From assembly GCA_009695195.1 (NCBI GenBank), contig SIBJ01000024.1, positions 1-45,733 on the forward strand: a stretch of DNA of 45,733 nt. Direction: 5' to 3'. Shown in pieces: positions 1 to 7,785 of this stretch. Within the stretch, counting starts at the first letter, position 1, and every line of letters begins with the position of its first letter. The translations under genes were made by a program, and so were the position numbers. The notes beneath the pieces were generated by a model that saw only the letters and a program-made list of their open reading frames with translations, had not been told where the DNA came from and searched no databases. This DNA is from Pedosphaera sp. (GTDB lineage: Bacteria > Verrucomicrobiota > Verrucomicrobiia > Limisphaerales > JADLHS01).

Positions 1-140
1 TCGGACAGCATTCCAATGTGCCCCAAAAACTGTCCGACCTCAGCCCGGAACACTGTCCGATATGAATCGGAACGGTGTCCGGCAGAAATTGGAACGCTGT
101 CCGACAGAAATCGGAATCACTGTCCGACAGCCCCCGGAAT
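1..140. repeat. 22-23-bp tandem repeats, possible IS terminus
   Basis: Five direct copies of a 21-23-bp unit built on CTGTCCGACAGAAATCGGAA start near positions 30, 53, 75, 97 and 120. An inverted partial copy (TCGGACAGCATTCC) lies at 1-14. Units 3 and 4 are the closest to each other, while the first and last diverge. Multiple short terminal repeats of this kind are known at the ends of IS21-family elements, so this may be the edge of an insertion sequence whose transposase genes lie outside the window. That assignment is inference, because no transposase is visible here. The array ends where a TPR reading frame begins. Confidence 0.6.
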
Positions 141-362
141 ACGCAGGAGCAATTGGAAGAAGCCATCGGCGCATTGCGCGAGGCCATCCGGTTGAATCCG
201 AACCTGCCGGAAGCCTGGTGCAATCTTGGCATCGTCCTCGGGCGGAGCGGGCGGCTGGACGAGGCGATCATCCACCTGCGCGAAGCCACGCGGTTGAAAC
301 CTGACTACGCCGAGGCACGCAACAACCTCGAGTTGGCGCTCCGATTGAAGACTGCCCCGTAG
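141..362 (+). pseudogene. 5'-truncated TPR protein fragment
   Basis: The reading frame ending at TAG 360-362 encodes about 73 residues that form two tetratricopeptide repeats (EAIGALREAIRLNPNLPEAW, then GRLDEAIIHLREATRLKPDY) and a short tail. The TPR consensus (EA..L..A..L.P....A) is clear. Upstream, the frame continues only through the 22-bp repeat array, so the real N-terminus is missing and no credible start codon or RBS exists. It is probably the 3' remnant of a larger TPR protein cut by a mobile element. A short TPR protein starting inside the repeat is possible but less likely. Confidence 0.6.
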
Positions 363-383
363 CCAAAGTCCGGCAACAAAAAG

Positions 384-411
384 CGCCCCGATCCCTTGCG
401 GAATCGGGGCG
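384..411. terminator. bidirectional rho-independent terminator
   Basis: A perfect 9-bp stem (CGCCCCGAT / ATCGGGGCG) with a 10-base loop is preceded by an A-run and followed by TTCGATTT. On the minus strand the stem is followed by CTTTTTG. It sits between the convergent TPR remnant and the Ig-like protein gene, so it can end transcription from both sides. Confidence 0.8.
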
Positions 412-433
412 TTCGATTTGCTTCAAAGTCCGT

Positions 434-2620
434 TTACGGCGTGGACACCTTGTAAAACTTCTGGCCGCCCGTGATCGCGTTGGTGAAAGTGCCGTTCGCG
501 TCCGACAGATGCAGATGGTTCGTCAACACGGTGTAGGGACCGGTGACACTCGTCGCCCCCCACACGCTGTAGGCGTAGCTGACCGGCGCGGCAGTCCAGT
601 TGAAGGCAAAGCTGGCGCCGCCGGCATGTGGATCGGAGACTACGATCTGATTCGTGACGATGTCCGAGAAGCGCGTGACGGTGACTCGGTAGCCGGCGTT
701 GCGCGGCGTGGCGGTATTGCCGAGGTCTTGCGTGAATGGACCCACAATCGTCACCGCCGTGCTCGGCAGGGTCTGGCCCGCCGTGTCTTGGTCCTGCGCC
801 GAGAAGGTGACGAGGAAGGTTTCGCCGGCGGCGTTGGTCACGGTGACGTTCTGGGCGGCGGTGGTGGAGATCACAAGACCCGCATTGGTGCCGAAGAATA
901 CATTCGTAAGCATGACGATGCGGCCTTCGAGATTGGTTTCACAGAACGGCAGGTTGTTGGTGATGTTGAACGGAATGGCCACCTGGTCCGGGAGCAACGC
1001 GATGCTGTTGCTGTGGACTGTGTAGGACGTGGATGGGTCATTCGGGTCGGCTTCCAGTTCGAGCGTGCTGTTGAAGCTGGAGAGCCAGCCCACCACGGTG
1101 ACGACGTCGCCCTGCGACGGACGGAAAGTCGAACCGCCGGTGACGAATAGGTTGATGGCGGCGGTGCTGTCCTGCAGGTAGTAGGAGGCGGTGTTGCCGC
1201 TGGTCAGGTTGGTGAGCGTGGTGATGATGCCTGTGGCCTGCCAGCGTGGGCCGGTCGTCGAGAGGTTGGTGGCGTTGTTGTTCGCGTCCACCAACGTGCG
1301 GAGGAAGGCGATGGAAACCGCTGGGGGATTTACCGCCGTGACGGTGAACACTCCGCTGGTCGTGCTGCCGTAAGGATTGGAGGCGACACATTTGTAAGCG
1401 CCCGCGGTACCGTTGGTCGAGGTGACGTCCGTGATGGTGAGCGTGTCGGTGTTCGCGCCGCTGACATTGGCACCGGTGGCGACGTCGTTCGTGTAGTACC
1501 ATTGATAGGTGATCGTCGGCGGGCCGCTGCCGATCACTTGGAGCGACGTGCCTTGATGATTGAACACGGCGACGCTGCGATTGGTGGATGGGATGACGGT
1601 CGGCGGAATGGGCGCGTTGGTGACCCAGAGGAAGGCGGCGGGCGAACTCGTGGCGGACAGCCCGAACGGCGTGGTGGCGACCATCTGATAGTTGCCCGTA
1701 TCGCCAACGACTGCGCTGGCGATGTTGAAAACATTCGAGTTGCCATTCGCATTGGCCACGCCGGCCCCGTTTTTGAGCCAGAGATAAGTCATGCTTCCGA
1801 GGCCCTGACCAGAGGCGAGACCGACGAGATTTACCGCATCACCCACGAAATTGGTCACACTGGCAGGGTTCCTGAGCACGATCGGCGCAACCGCGTTCGT
1901 GGTCCAAACATTGGTCGCGGCTTCTTCAAACGTGGTGGCGGTCGCCAAGTTGGTGATGTTGGCGAAAAAGACGCCGGCGGCGCTCGCCTGACGGAAGCCG
2001 TAGCCCTTGATGGTCTGAGCGGTCACAGCATCCGCCGAAACCACCGAAGGATCGGTGGAGGCGATTGGGTTCACCCACAGCGTCGCCGAGAGCGTCGAGA
2101 TTTCATCCATTTGAACCACGACTTGATAATCGGTGTTAAGCGCGAGGTCAGCCGGGAAAATTTTGTTTACGGTTCCCGAATTCCCGGAGATGCCCAACCG
2201 CCAGGTGCCGGACAGCAACCCGGGCAGTTGAAACACGCGGGCATGAAAGCCAGTGTTGTTGAAATTGAAGTGCGCGAAGTAGTTGCTCACTGTCGGCAGA
2301 TTCGTGCAGTTCACCGTGAAACTCCCATAAACCACCGCTGGCGAGACGGGCACGGGATCAAATGGGCGATTCACGTCGTCCTGGCGGCTGACCGCGCCGC
2401 TGCTTGCCGAAACCTGCAGCTTCTTATTGGCGACTTTGGAATCGCTCGGCGAGGCGGCGCCGCCATGCCGGAACCAATTGGTGGTGCCGCTTGGATTGTT
2501 GGTTCCGGTTTCGATGATGGCGCCATCCAAGTAATTGAAATTTTCAATGAAGATTTGGGCTGCCCGGGCTGGGAGGATGGCCAGTGTGATTGCGGTGAGG
2601 GTGAGGAGGATTCTTTTCAT
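434..2620 (-). CDS. secreted Ig-like domain protein
   Basis: A 728-residue exported protein. Residues 1-20 form a signal peptide ending in ARA. Residues 21-235 look like a lectin/LamG-type beta-sandwich (IFIENFNYLDG start). Two Ig-like modules follow, at about 245-335 and 337-430, with the typical Y.W..NG ... D.G.Y.....N..G pattern. Residues 435-655 resemble an OB-fold extracellular module (ATGIITTLTNLTSG ... VVTVVGW). The C-terminus (660-728) is an Fn3-like module ending in QKFYKVSTP, an ending seen in many verrucomicrobial secreted proteins. No catalytic residues are recognisable. A surface or extracellular binding role is inferred. The start ATG is preceded by GAAGAAG at a plausible RBS distance. 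It is transcribed towards the terminator at 384-411. Confidence 0.85.
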   Translation of the reverse strand: MKRILLTLTAITLAILPARAAQIFIENFNYLDGAIIETGTNNPSGTTNWFRHGGAASPSDSKVANKKLQVSASSGAVSRQDDVNRPFDPVPVSPAVVYGSFTVNCTNLPTVSNYFAHFNFNNTGFHARVFQLPGLLSGTWRLGISGNSGTVNKIFPADLALNTDYQVVVQMDEISTLSATLWVNPIASTDPSVVSADAVTAQTIKGYGFRQASAAGVFFANITNLATATTFEEAATNVWTTNAVAPIVLRNPASVTNFVGDAVNLVGLASGQGLGSMTYLWLKNGAGVANANGNSNVFNIASAVVGDTGNYQMVATTPFGLSATSSPAAFLWVTNAPIPPTVIPSTNRSVAVFNHQGTSLQVIGSGPPTITYQWYYTNDVATGANVSGANTDTLTITDVTSTNGTAGAYKCVASNPYGSTTSGVFTVTAVNPPAVSIAFLRTLVDANNNATNLSTTGPRWQATGIITTLTNLTSGNTASYYLQDSTAAINLFVTGGSTFRPSQGDVVTVVGWLSSFNSTLELEADPNDPSTSYTVHSNSIALLPDQVAIPFNITNNLPFCETNLEGRIVMLTNVFFGTNAGLVISTTAAQNVTVTNAAGETFLVTFSAQDQDTAGQTLPSTAVTIVGPFTQDLGNTATPRNAGYRVTVTRFSDIVTNQIVVSDPHAGGASFAFNWTAAPVSYAYSVWGATSVTGPYTVLTNHLHLSDANGTFTNAITGGQKFYKVSTP

Positions 2621-2880
2621 ATACTTCTTCGGTTTTGCTTCGTGCCGCCCGCCGTGGATTCAAACAAACCATGCCACCGGCTTCGGGCTTCAGTTCAGAC
2701 TTTGGGTCGTTTTGGTTTCTTACGACTTCACTGTAATAACGCGTCCCGAGATTGCAAGCGGATTGTTGTCAAAACTATTAACAATCTAGTCACATTCCGG
2801 TGACGTTGCCCGGCGGGCGCAGGCGAAAGCCTCGCGGCGCTTCGCCTCACCCGCGAAGGTTGTTGCACGTTTTCGGGGAT

Positions 2881-2938
2881 TGTAGGCGACGAGGTGACGA
2901 GTCGTTCCGGCGAAGCACTCCTCACGTCGTGCCCTACA
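2881..2938. repeat. hairpin repeat, TGTAGGCGACGA family
   Basis: An imperfect palindrome of 58 bp. Its ends are TGTAGGCGACGAGGTGACGA and the near reverse complement CTCACGTCGTGCCCTACA. The same family occurs inside the secretion ATPase gene at 10448-10520, in a better preserved form. It is intergenic here, in the gap between the Ig-like protein and the beta-propeller gene. Confidence 0.75.
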
Positions 2939-2954
2939 GCAGAAACGTACCACC

Positions 2955-3159
2955 GGGTGTGATTAAAAACGGGTGCGGGCATTATGGACTGCGGTGGCAA
3001 GTCGGACGCGACACCGCTTTGGCACCGACGACGGCAATGGCAATGAGCAACCCGCCCCGTTTGCTCGAAAGCGGTGTCGCGTCCGACTTGCCACCGCAGT
3101 CCAAAAATACCGCCAGCATCCTCTCACCCGCACCCGCCTTTAATGGCACCCGGTGGTAC
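2955..3159. mobile_element. MITE copy 1
   Basis: A non-coding element whose core is a near-perfect 34-bp inverted repeat (GACTGCGGTGGCAAGTCGGA ... complement) around a GC-rich loop. Imperfect outer terminal repeats begin GGGTGTGATTAAAAACGGGTG on the left and end TTTAATGGCACCC on the right. The same element occurs at 32869-33065 in the opposite orientation. CGTACCACC flanks this copy on both sides (2946-2954 and 3160-3168), consistent with a 9-bp target duplication if the right end includes an extra GGTGGTAC. No ORF inside is credible. Together with the hairpin at 2881-2938 it accounts for much of the 600-bp gap between genes. Confidence 0.75.
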
Positions 3160-3226
3160 CGTACCACCACCCCCGCGAATGCCGGTTTGCCAAACGCGGA
3201 AGCATGATGATACGTTCCGCGCGTCC

Positions 3227-4360
3227 ATGTCGAAACAATGCACAAAGGATGAATACCGCTACGCGTGGCTGGCGTGTCTGAGCTTTGCGCTCTGCTCCAA
3301 TGCCGCCGACTGGCCGATGTTTCGCGGCGGCCCGGCGTTGACGGGCGTGGCCGAGGGCGCGCTGGGCGCCAAACCGGCGTTGCTGTGGACTTTCAAAACC
3401 AAAGGCCCGGTGCGGTCGTCCGCCGCCATCGTGGGCGACCGCGTTTTCATCGGCTCGAACGACCGCAATCTCTACGCGCTCGATCTCGCCACCGGGAAAA
3501 AAATCTGGGCCTTCACCAACAGCGGCGCGATTGAGTCCTCGCCGGTGGTTCTGAACGGAAAAGTTTTTGTCGGCTCGGCGAACGCATCGCTCTACGCGCT
3601 GGACGCCGCGACCGGCAAACAGCTTTGGAAATACGAGACCGGGGAGAAAATCCTCGGCGCGCCCAACTGGTTCACCAGCGGCGGGCAGACGAACATCTTG
3701 GTCGGCAGCTACGATTTCAAATTGCATTGCGTTGAGGCCGGCACCGGAAAAAGCAACTGGGTTTACGAATCGTCCAACTACATCAACGGTTCGCCGGCCG
3801 TCGCGGACGGACTGACGGCCTTTGGCGGCTGCGATGGCACGTTGCATCTCATCTCGCTGGCCGATGGATCGCAGTCGGGCAGCAACGAGATCGGCGCGCC
3901 CATCGCCGCATCCGTCGCACTGGCGGGCGGGCGCGCGTATTTTGGCCACTACGACAATCAATTCATTTGCGCCGACTTGAAAACGGGCTCGAACGCCTGG
4001 ACGTTTCGCGATCGCGACTTCCCGTACTTCTCCTCGCCGGCGGTGACGTCTGACCGCGTCATCTTCGGCGGGCGCGACAAACAATTGCATTGCGTCAATC
4101 GCGCCGATGGCAAACCGCTCTGGAGCTTCGCCGCCCGCGGCAAAGTGGACAGCTCGCCCGTCGTCTGCGGTGACAAGGTCGTGGTCGGTTCCGATGATGG
4201 CCGGCTCTATCTCGTCGCGCTCGCGGACGGCAAGGAACTTTGGTCGTACGAAATGGGCCGACCGGTGGACAGTTCGCCCGCCGTGGCGGATGGAAAAATT
4301 GTCATCGGCTGCGATGATGGCAGCGTGTATTGCTTCGGGGTGAAAACGGAAAAGAAATGA
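3227..4360 (+). CDS. PQQ-like beta-propeller protein (BamB-like)
   Basis: A 377-residue exported protein. The signal peptide ends around FALCSNA, followed by mature ADWPMFRGG, a typical start for this family. The rest is a series of about 40-residue blades with the PQQ-repeat signature (LYALDLATGKKIWAF, LYALDAATGKQLWKYETG, LYLVALADGKELWSYEMG), roughly seven or eight in all, so a complete propeller is likely. No cofactor-dependent dehydrogenase domain is present. Such proteins act as periplasmic scaffolds or WD40-like sensors. The start at 3227 gives a proper signal peptide, and longer in-frame extension would read into the upstream MITE. A short-word array begins immediately after the stop codon. 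Confidence 0.85.
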   Translation: MSKQCTKDEYRYAWLACLSFALCSNAADWPMFRGGPALTGVAEGALGAKPALLWTFKTKGPVRSSAAIVGDRVFIGSNDRNLYALDLATGKKIWAFTNSGAIESSPVVLNGKVFVGSANASLYALDAATGKQLWKYETGEKILGAPNWFTSGGQTNILVGSYDFKLHCVEAGTGKSNWVYESSNYINGSPAVADGLTAFGGCDGTLHLISLADGSQSGSNEIGAPIAASVALAGGRAYFGHYDNQFICADLKTGSNAWTFRDRDFPYFSSPAVTSDRVIFGGRDKQLHCVNRADGKPLWSFAARGKVDSSPVVCGDKVVVGSDDGRLYLVALADGKELWSYEMGRPVDSSPAVADGKIVIGCDDGSVYCFGVKTEKK

Positions 4361-4484
4361 ACATCCAACAACCAACCTCCAACCCCGAACATCCATTGGC
4401 GGGAGGGCGCACGCATTTCGGGTATTGGGTGTTGGATGCCTGCTCGCGAACCTTCGGAGTTGGATGTTGGATGTTGGATGTTTC
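4361..4484. repeat. two-armed short-word array (ACATCCAAC)
   Basis: The left arm (4361-4395) carries variants of ACATCCAAC/CAACCTCC. The right arm (4430-4484) carries the reverse complement, with three successive GGATGTT-type units. The spacer contains a GC-rich stretch. The array starts at the base after the beta-propeller stop codon and ends 9 bases before the radical SAM start, so it fills the intergenic space. Confidence 0.85.
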
Positions 4485-4493
4485 TTTCCAAAG

Positions 4494-5831
4494 ATGAGCA
4501 CCGCCACGCCACCGCTGCGGCACGAAACGACCGCCGGCAATTACTTCGTCGCGAACTATCCGCCGTTCGCGTTCTGGAAGCCGGAGTTCGTGCCGGAGTT
4601 TCTAAGTGCGCTCGAACGCCCGCCCTCAACTCTCAACTCTCAACTCTCAACTCCACTCGGCCTCTACACCCACATCCCGTTTTGCCGCAAGCGCTGCCAC
4701 TTCTGCTATTTCAAAGTTTACACGGACAAGGATTCCTCCGAAGTCCGCGGCTATCTCGATGCGTTGCTGAAGGAGTTGACCGTTTACGCCGGCAAGCCCG
4801 CGATCGGCGGGCGGAAGCTGAAATTCATTTACTTCGGCGGCGGCACGCCGAGTTATCTCTCGCCGGACCAGTTGAAATTTCTCACCGACGGCATGAAGCG
4901 CCTGCTGCCGTGGGATGAAGCCGAGGAAGTCACGTTCGAAGCCGAGCCCGGCACGCTCACCGATCACAAGTTGAAAGCCATCCGCGATCTCGGCGTCACA
5001 CGCCTCTCGCTCGGCATCGAACATTTCGACGATCACATCCTGGAGATCAATGGCCGCGCGCATCGTTCGAAGGAAATCGCCCGCGCCTACGCCTACGCGC
5101 GCGAAATCGGCTTTCCGCAGATCAACATTGACCTCATCGCCGGCATGGTCGAGGAGACGGAAGACAAGTGGCGCGAAACCGTGGCGAAAGCTGTGGAGTT
5201 GCGTCCGGATTCGGTGACGATTTACCAGATGGAAGTGCCATTCAACACCGGCATCTACCACCAGATGAAAGCCGACGGCAAACTCGTCGCGCCCGTGGCC
5301 GATTGGGAAACGAAACGCGCGTGGGTGGATTACGCGTATCGCGAGTTCGAGAAAATCGGCTACACCGTCACGAGCGGCACGACCGTCGTGCGGGATCCGG
5401 CGAAGGTGAAATTTATTTATCGCGAAGGTTTGTTCGGTGGCGCGGATATTTTGTCCATCGGCGTGGCGAGCTTCGGGCATCTCAGCGGCGTGCATTACCA
5501 GAATCACCACGAGTTCGCGCCCTACGTTGACGCGGTGAATGCCGGCAAGCTTCCCGTTTATCGCGCGCTCACGCCGTCGGCGGATGAGCGTTACCTCCGC
5601 GAGTTCATGCTCCAACTCAAGCTCGGCAGCGTGAGCGCGGAGAAGTTCACCAAGAAATTCGGTCGCGATCCGCGCGAACAATTTGCCGCGCCGCTCGCCA
5701 CGCTCAAGGAATGGGGGTTCTTGACGAATGGCGGCGACCGTATCAATGTCACGCGCGAAGGCCTCCTGCAGATTGACCGTCTGTTGCATGAGTTCTTCAA
5801 ACCGGAACATAAAACCGGACGTTATGCCTGA
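4494..5831 (+). CDS. HemW-like radical SAM protein
   Basis: A 445-residue protein of the coproporphyrinogen III oxidase-like radical SAM family. The iron-sulfur motif is CRKRCHFCYF (C-x3-C-x2-C), which lacks the extra cysteine of HemN and so resembles HemW. Following motifs include FIYFGGGTPSYL, FEAEPGTLT, RLSLGIEHFDD and INIDLIAGMVEET. A C-terminal HemN-type winged domain is present (LREFMLQLKLG ... LKEWGFL). HemW proteins bind heme or SAM, so actual oxidase activity is doubtful. The start at 4494 was chosen because the upstream in-frame extension is pure array sequence. A four-copy heptamer array lies between the N-terminal segment and the radical SAM core. It overlaps the next gene by 8 bases, implying coupled translation. 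Confidence 0.85.
   Translation: MSTATPPLRHETTAGNYFVANYPPFAFWKPEFVPEFLSALERPPSTLNSQLSTPLGLYTHIPFCRKRCHFCYFKVYTDKDSSEVRGYLDALLKELTVYAGKPAIGGRKLKFIYFGGGTPSYLSPDQLKFLTDGMKRLLPWDEAEEVTFEAEPGTLTDHKLKAIRDLGVTRLSLGIEHFDDHILEINGRAHRSKEIARAYAYAREIGFPQINIDLIAGMVEETEDKWRETVAKAVELRPDSVTIYQMEVPFNTGIYHQMKADGKLVAPVADWETKRAWVDYAYREFEKIGYTVTSGTTVVRDPAKVKFIYREGLFGGADILSIGVASFGHLSGVHYQNHHEFAPYVDAVNAGKLPVYRALTPSADERYLREFMLQLKLGSVSAEKFTKKFGRDPREQFAAPLATLKEWGFLTNGGDRINVTREGLLQIDRLLHEFFKPEHKTGRYA
4625..4652 (+). repeat. intragenic heptamer array (CTCAACT)x4
   Basis: Four exact, contiguous copies of CTCAACT (28 bases) lie inside the radical SAM gene and encode the linker STLNSQLST just before the conserved start of the radical SAM core (LGLYTHIPFCRKRC). 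The low-complexity linker is probably dispensable. Confidence 0.9.
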
Positions 5832-6366
5832 TTCTTTCACGTATCCGCTGTCGGAATTTTATTTCCGCGCCAAACTTCCGTTGCCGCGCATCGAAACGAT
5901 TCTCGGCGACCTCGTGCCCGAGCCGTTCAAGTCATTGCTCGTTCACCACAACGACATGACGCCGACGCTCGAGACCTTTCACAAGTCGCGCATCCATCTG
6001 GAAATCTTCAGCCGCGACCAGCGCGGCGGATTTTATTTTCGCGAAGTCGCGCTGCGCCTCGATCACGACGAACGCCCGGTCGAGTTCGGCGCGAACAAAA
6101 TTTACCTCGGCATGTTTCCCGAAGACGCGCAGGAGTTGATCCTGCTCGAACAAGTCCCGCTGGGCACCATTCTCAAAGACTGCGGCGTGCGGCATCAGAC
6201 CGAGGCGAAACATTTTTTTCGCGTCGAACCCGACGAACTCATCTGCAAAGCGCTGGAGTTGGAAACCCCGACCACACTCTACGGCCGCAAGGCGGTGATC
6301 TCCGACCTACACGGCAAGCCGCTCTCGGAGATCGTGGAGATTTTGCCGCCGGCGAGCGGTGGTTGA
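5824..6366 (+). CDS. chorismate lyase-like protein
   Basis: A 180-residue soluble protein. The C-terminal half carries a UbiC-like pattern: KHFFRVEPDELICKALEL, then TLYGRKAVI and GKPLSEIVEILP, which match the 'LYGR..v...gkPL.v.E.fLP' ending of chorismate pyruvate-lyase and UTRA-like folds. The N-terminal half (PLPRIETILGDLVPEPFKSL ... HHNDMTPTLE) also fits, including the 'L...dMT.tLe.f....' pattern of the family. Activity on chorismate is not proven, and the substrate could be another enolpyruvyl compound. The start ATG overlaps the stop of the radical SAM gene (ATGCCTGA), so the two are probably translated together and may share a pathway. Confidence 0.7.
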   Translation: MPDSFTYPLSEFYFRAKLPLPRIETILGDLVPEPFKSLLVHHNDMTPTLETFHKSRIHLEIFSRDQRGGFYFREVALRLDHDERPVEFGANKIYLGMFPEDAQELILLEQVPLGTILKDCGVRHQTEAKHFFRVEPDELICKALELETPTTLYGRKAVISDLHGKPLSEIVEILPPASGG

Positions 6367-6505
6367 GAGCGCATCCTGTATCCGTCGCATTCGTCCCATT
6401 GGTCGCATCTGCCGCTGGCCGGGTGCGCGCCCAAGAATTCCCATTGGAAGCCCGCTCACCCCTCTGTTAAGTTCCCGCCAGCAAACAAACCAACGAGAGG
6501 ACCAC

Positions 6506-6778
6506 ATGCCACAGGCCATCATGGATCCCGGCGAAGTCCGCCGGTTCGCCGAGGAGTTGAAGCGCTTCAACCTCGAACTCCAGAACCGCATGGCGATGTT
6601 GCAGGCGCGCTTCAACGCGCTTGGCGATTCGTGGTCGGACCAGGAGCATCAGAAATTCTCCGAGGAATTCCGCGACACGATGAAGGTGCTGAAAAAATTC
6701 ATCGAGTCGTCGAACCAGCACACGCCCTTCCTGCTCCGCAAGGCGCAGCGCATCGAGGAATATCTGGATCAACACTGA
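6506..6778 (+). CDS. WXG100-like small helical protein 1
   Basis: A 90-residue all-helical protein with no signal peptide. Two amphipathic helices flank a central W43-S44-D45 turn followed by F51, matching the W-x-D/G ... F pattern of divergent WXG100 (ESAT-6-like) proteins. A good RBS (GAGAGG) lies 6 bases before the ATG. It is the first gene of a co-directional locus with a coiled-coil protein, a second W-S-D protein with identical W-to-F spacing, and an FtsK/SpoIIIE ATPase. A role as substrate or chaperone of a type VII-like secretion machine is inferred from this context. Confidence 0.75.
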   Translation: MPQAIMDPGEVRRFAEELKRFNLELQNRMAMLQARFNALGDSWSDQEHQKFSEEFRDTMKVLKKFIESSNQHTPFLLRKAQRIEEYLDQH

Positions 6779-6799
6779 GATACCTTCCCATGAACCGAA

Positions 6800-6944
6800 A
6801 TTCCAAGCACCAAGCACCAAGCTCCAGAGAAGCTCCAATGCTCAAGCTCCAAAAAGGATTTCAGCGCGCAGCCCGGGATGGTTCGGCTTGGGTGTTTGGT
6901 GCTTGGAATTTCTCTGGTGCTTGGTGCTTGGAATTTGGAGCTTC
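6800..6944. repeat. two-armed short-word array (CCAAGCACCAAGCTCC)
   Basis: The left arm (6800-6851) is built from CCAAGCA and AGCTCCA words. The right arm (6888-6944) is the reverse complement (TGGTGCTTGGAATTT repeated). The central spacer is unrelated. It lies between the first WXG-like gene and the coiled-coil gene, ending 6 bases before the latter's start. Its word family is shared with the array at 27756-27912. Confidence 0.85.
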
Positions 6945-6950
6945 CTGACC

Positions 6951-7469
6951 ATGCCCGATCACGCCCGCGTCACTTCGCTGGAGGCCATCGAGGACTTCCG
7001 CGCGAAGCTCATCGTCTATCGCGACAAGGCCGGCCGCGTCCTCGATGAGATCAACGACGAGGTCACGCGCACGCGGTTGCGGTTGCAGACTGACTGGCGC
7101 GCCGCCTGCGAAGCCGACATCCGCCGTCGCCAGCGCGAGCTCGAGCAGCGCCAGCAGGAACTTTTCAGCGCGCAAATTTCGGTCATGGAAAACCCGACCT
7201 ACGTGCAACAAGACGCCCTGCGCAAGGTGCGCCAGGGCTTGCGCGATGCCGAAGCGAAGTTGCAACTCATCAAGCAGTGGGAACGCGCTTACGATCAGCG
7301 CGTCGAAACGCCCACGCGCCAGGTCGAAAAACTCCGGCACATCGTCGGCAAAGACCTCGGCATGGCCGTCGCGAATCTCGCGGAAACCGTCAAGACTTTG
7401 AACGCCTACGCCGAAATGTCGCCGGTGACCACTGCGCCGAAACCCGCTGAAAGCGAGCCGCCCGCGTGA
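6951..7469 (+). CDS. coiled-coil protein of secretion locus
   Basis: A 172-residue soluble protein, mostly alpha-helical. Long heptad-like stretches run from about residue 15 to 125 (RDKAGRVLDEINDEV, RRRQRELEQRQQELF), followed by a disordered Pro/Ala tail. No signal peptide or membrane segment is present. I do not recognise a named family. It is placed between two WXG100-like genes and upstream of the FtsK-like ATPase, in the same orientation, so it is likely a structural or accessory component of that system. The ATG at 6951 was chosen because earlier in-frame codons are array sequence. Confidence 0.75.
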   Translation: MPDHARVTSLEAIEDFRAKLIVYRDKAGRVLDEINDEVTRTRLRLQTDWRAACEADIRRRQRELEQRQQELFSAQISVMENPTYVQQDALRKVRQGLRDAEAKLQLIKQWERAYDQRVETPTRQVEKLRHIVGKDLGMAVANLAETVKTLNAYAEMSPVTTAPKPAESEPPA

Positions 7470-7472
7470 AGA

Positions 7473-7568
7473 AATACCCAAATACCCAAATACCCAATTA
7501 CCCAAACACCGGAATCGAGCGGTGCGCGGCGGGCTTGGGTATTTGGGTATTTGGGTATTTGGGTATTT
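7473..7568. repeat. two-armed short-word array (AATACCCA)
   Basis: The left arm (7473-7507) carries AATACCCA-type octamers about four times. The right arm (7534-7568) has four reverse-complement copies (TTGGGTAT). The 26-base spacer is GC-rich. It starts 4 bases after the stop of the coiled-coil gene and ends 10 bases before the next start, occupying where an RBS would be expected. Confidence 0.9.
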
Positions 7569-7578
7569 GCTCCACCCC

Positions 7579-7785
7579 ATGACCGGAGCCCAAAACAAAC
7601 TCGTCCTCCTGACCCGCGAGCTGATGAACGCGTGGGGCGAGACCAAACAACACTGGAGCGACGCCAAGAGCCGCGAATTTGAAAAACGTTTCCTCGACGA
7701 CCTCACGACCGGCGTGAACGCCGCCGCGACAAACATTGAATCCCTTGAACAAATCCTCCGAAAAATCCACACCGACTGCGAGTGA
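7579..7785 (+). CDS. WXG100-like small helical protein 2
   Basis: A 68-residue helical protein with W26-S27-D28 and F34, the same 8-residue W-to-F spacing as the 6506-6778 protein, flanked by two predicted helices. It is shorter than typical WXG100 proteins (about 100 residues) because the first helix is short. It overlaps the start of the FtsK-like ATPase gene by up to 50 bases, suggesting translational coupling. Upstream of its ATG there is only array sequence and no convincing RBS. Confidence 0.7.
   Translation: MTGAQNKLVLLTRELMNAWGETKQHWSDAKSREFEKRFLDDLTTGVNAAATNIESLEQILRKIHTDCE

Noticed and set aside
1..140. Possible CRISPR array
   Set aside because: The units are contiguous with no unique spacers of constant length, and no cas gene is visible.
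434..1150. Long plus-strand ORFs opposite the Ig-like protein and other large genes
   Set aside because: They are antisense shadows of G+C-rich genes, Arg/His-rich with no domains or RBS.
7473..7568. Short-word arrays as CRISPR or as rho-independent terminators
   Set aside because: Words are 7-9 bases with no spacers between copies, and no T-run follows the arms. They could fold as RNA but lack terminator form.
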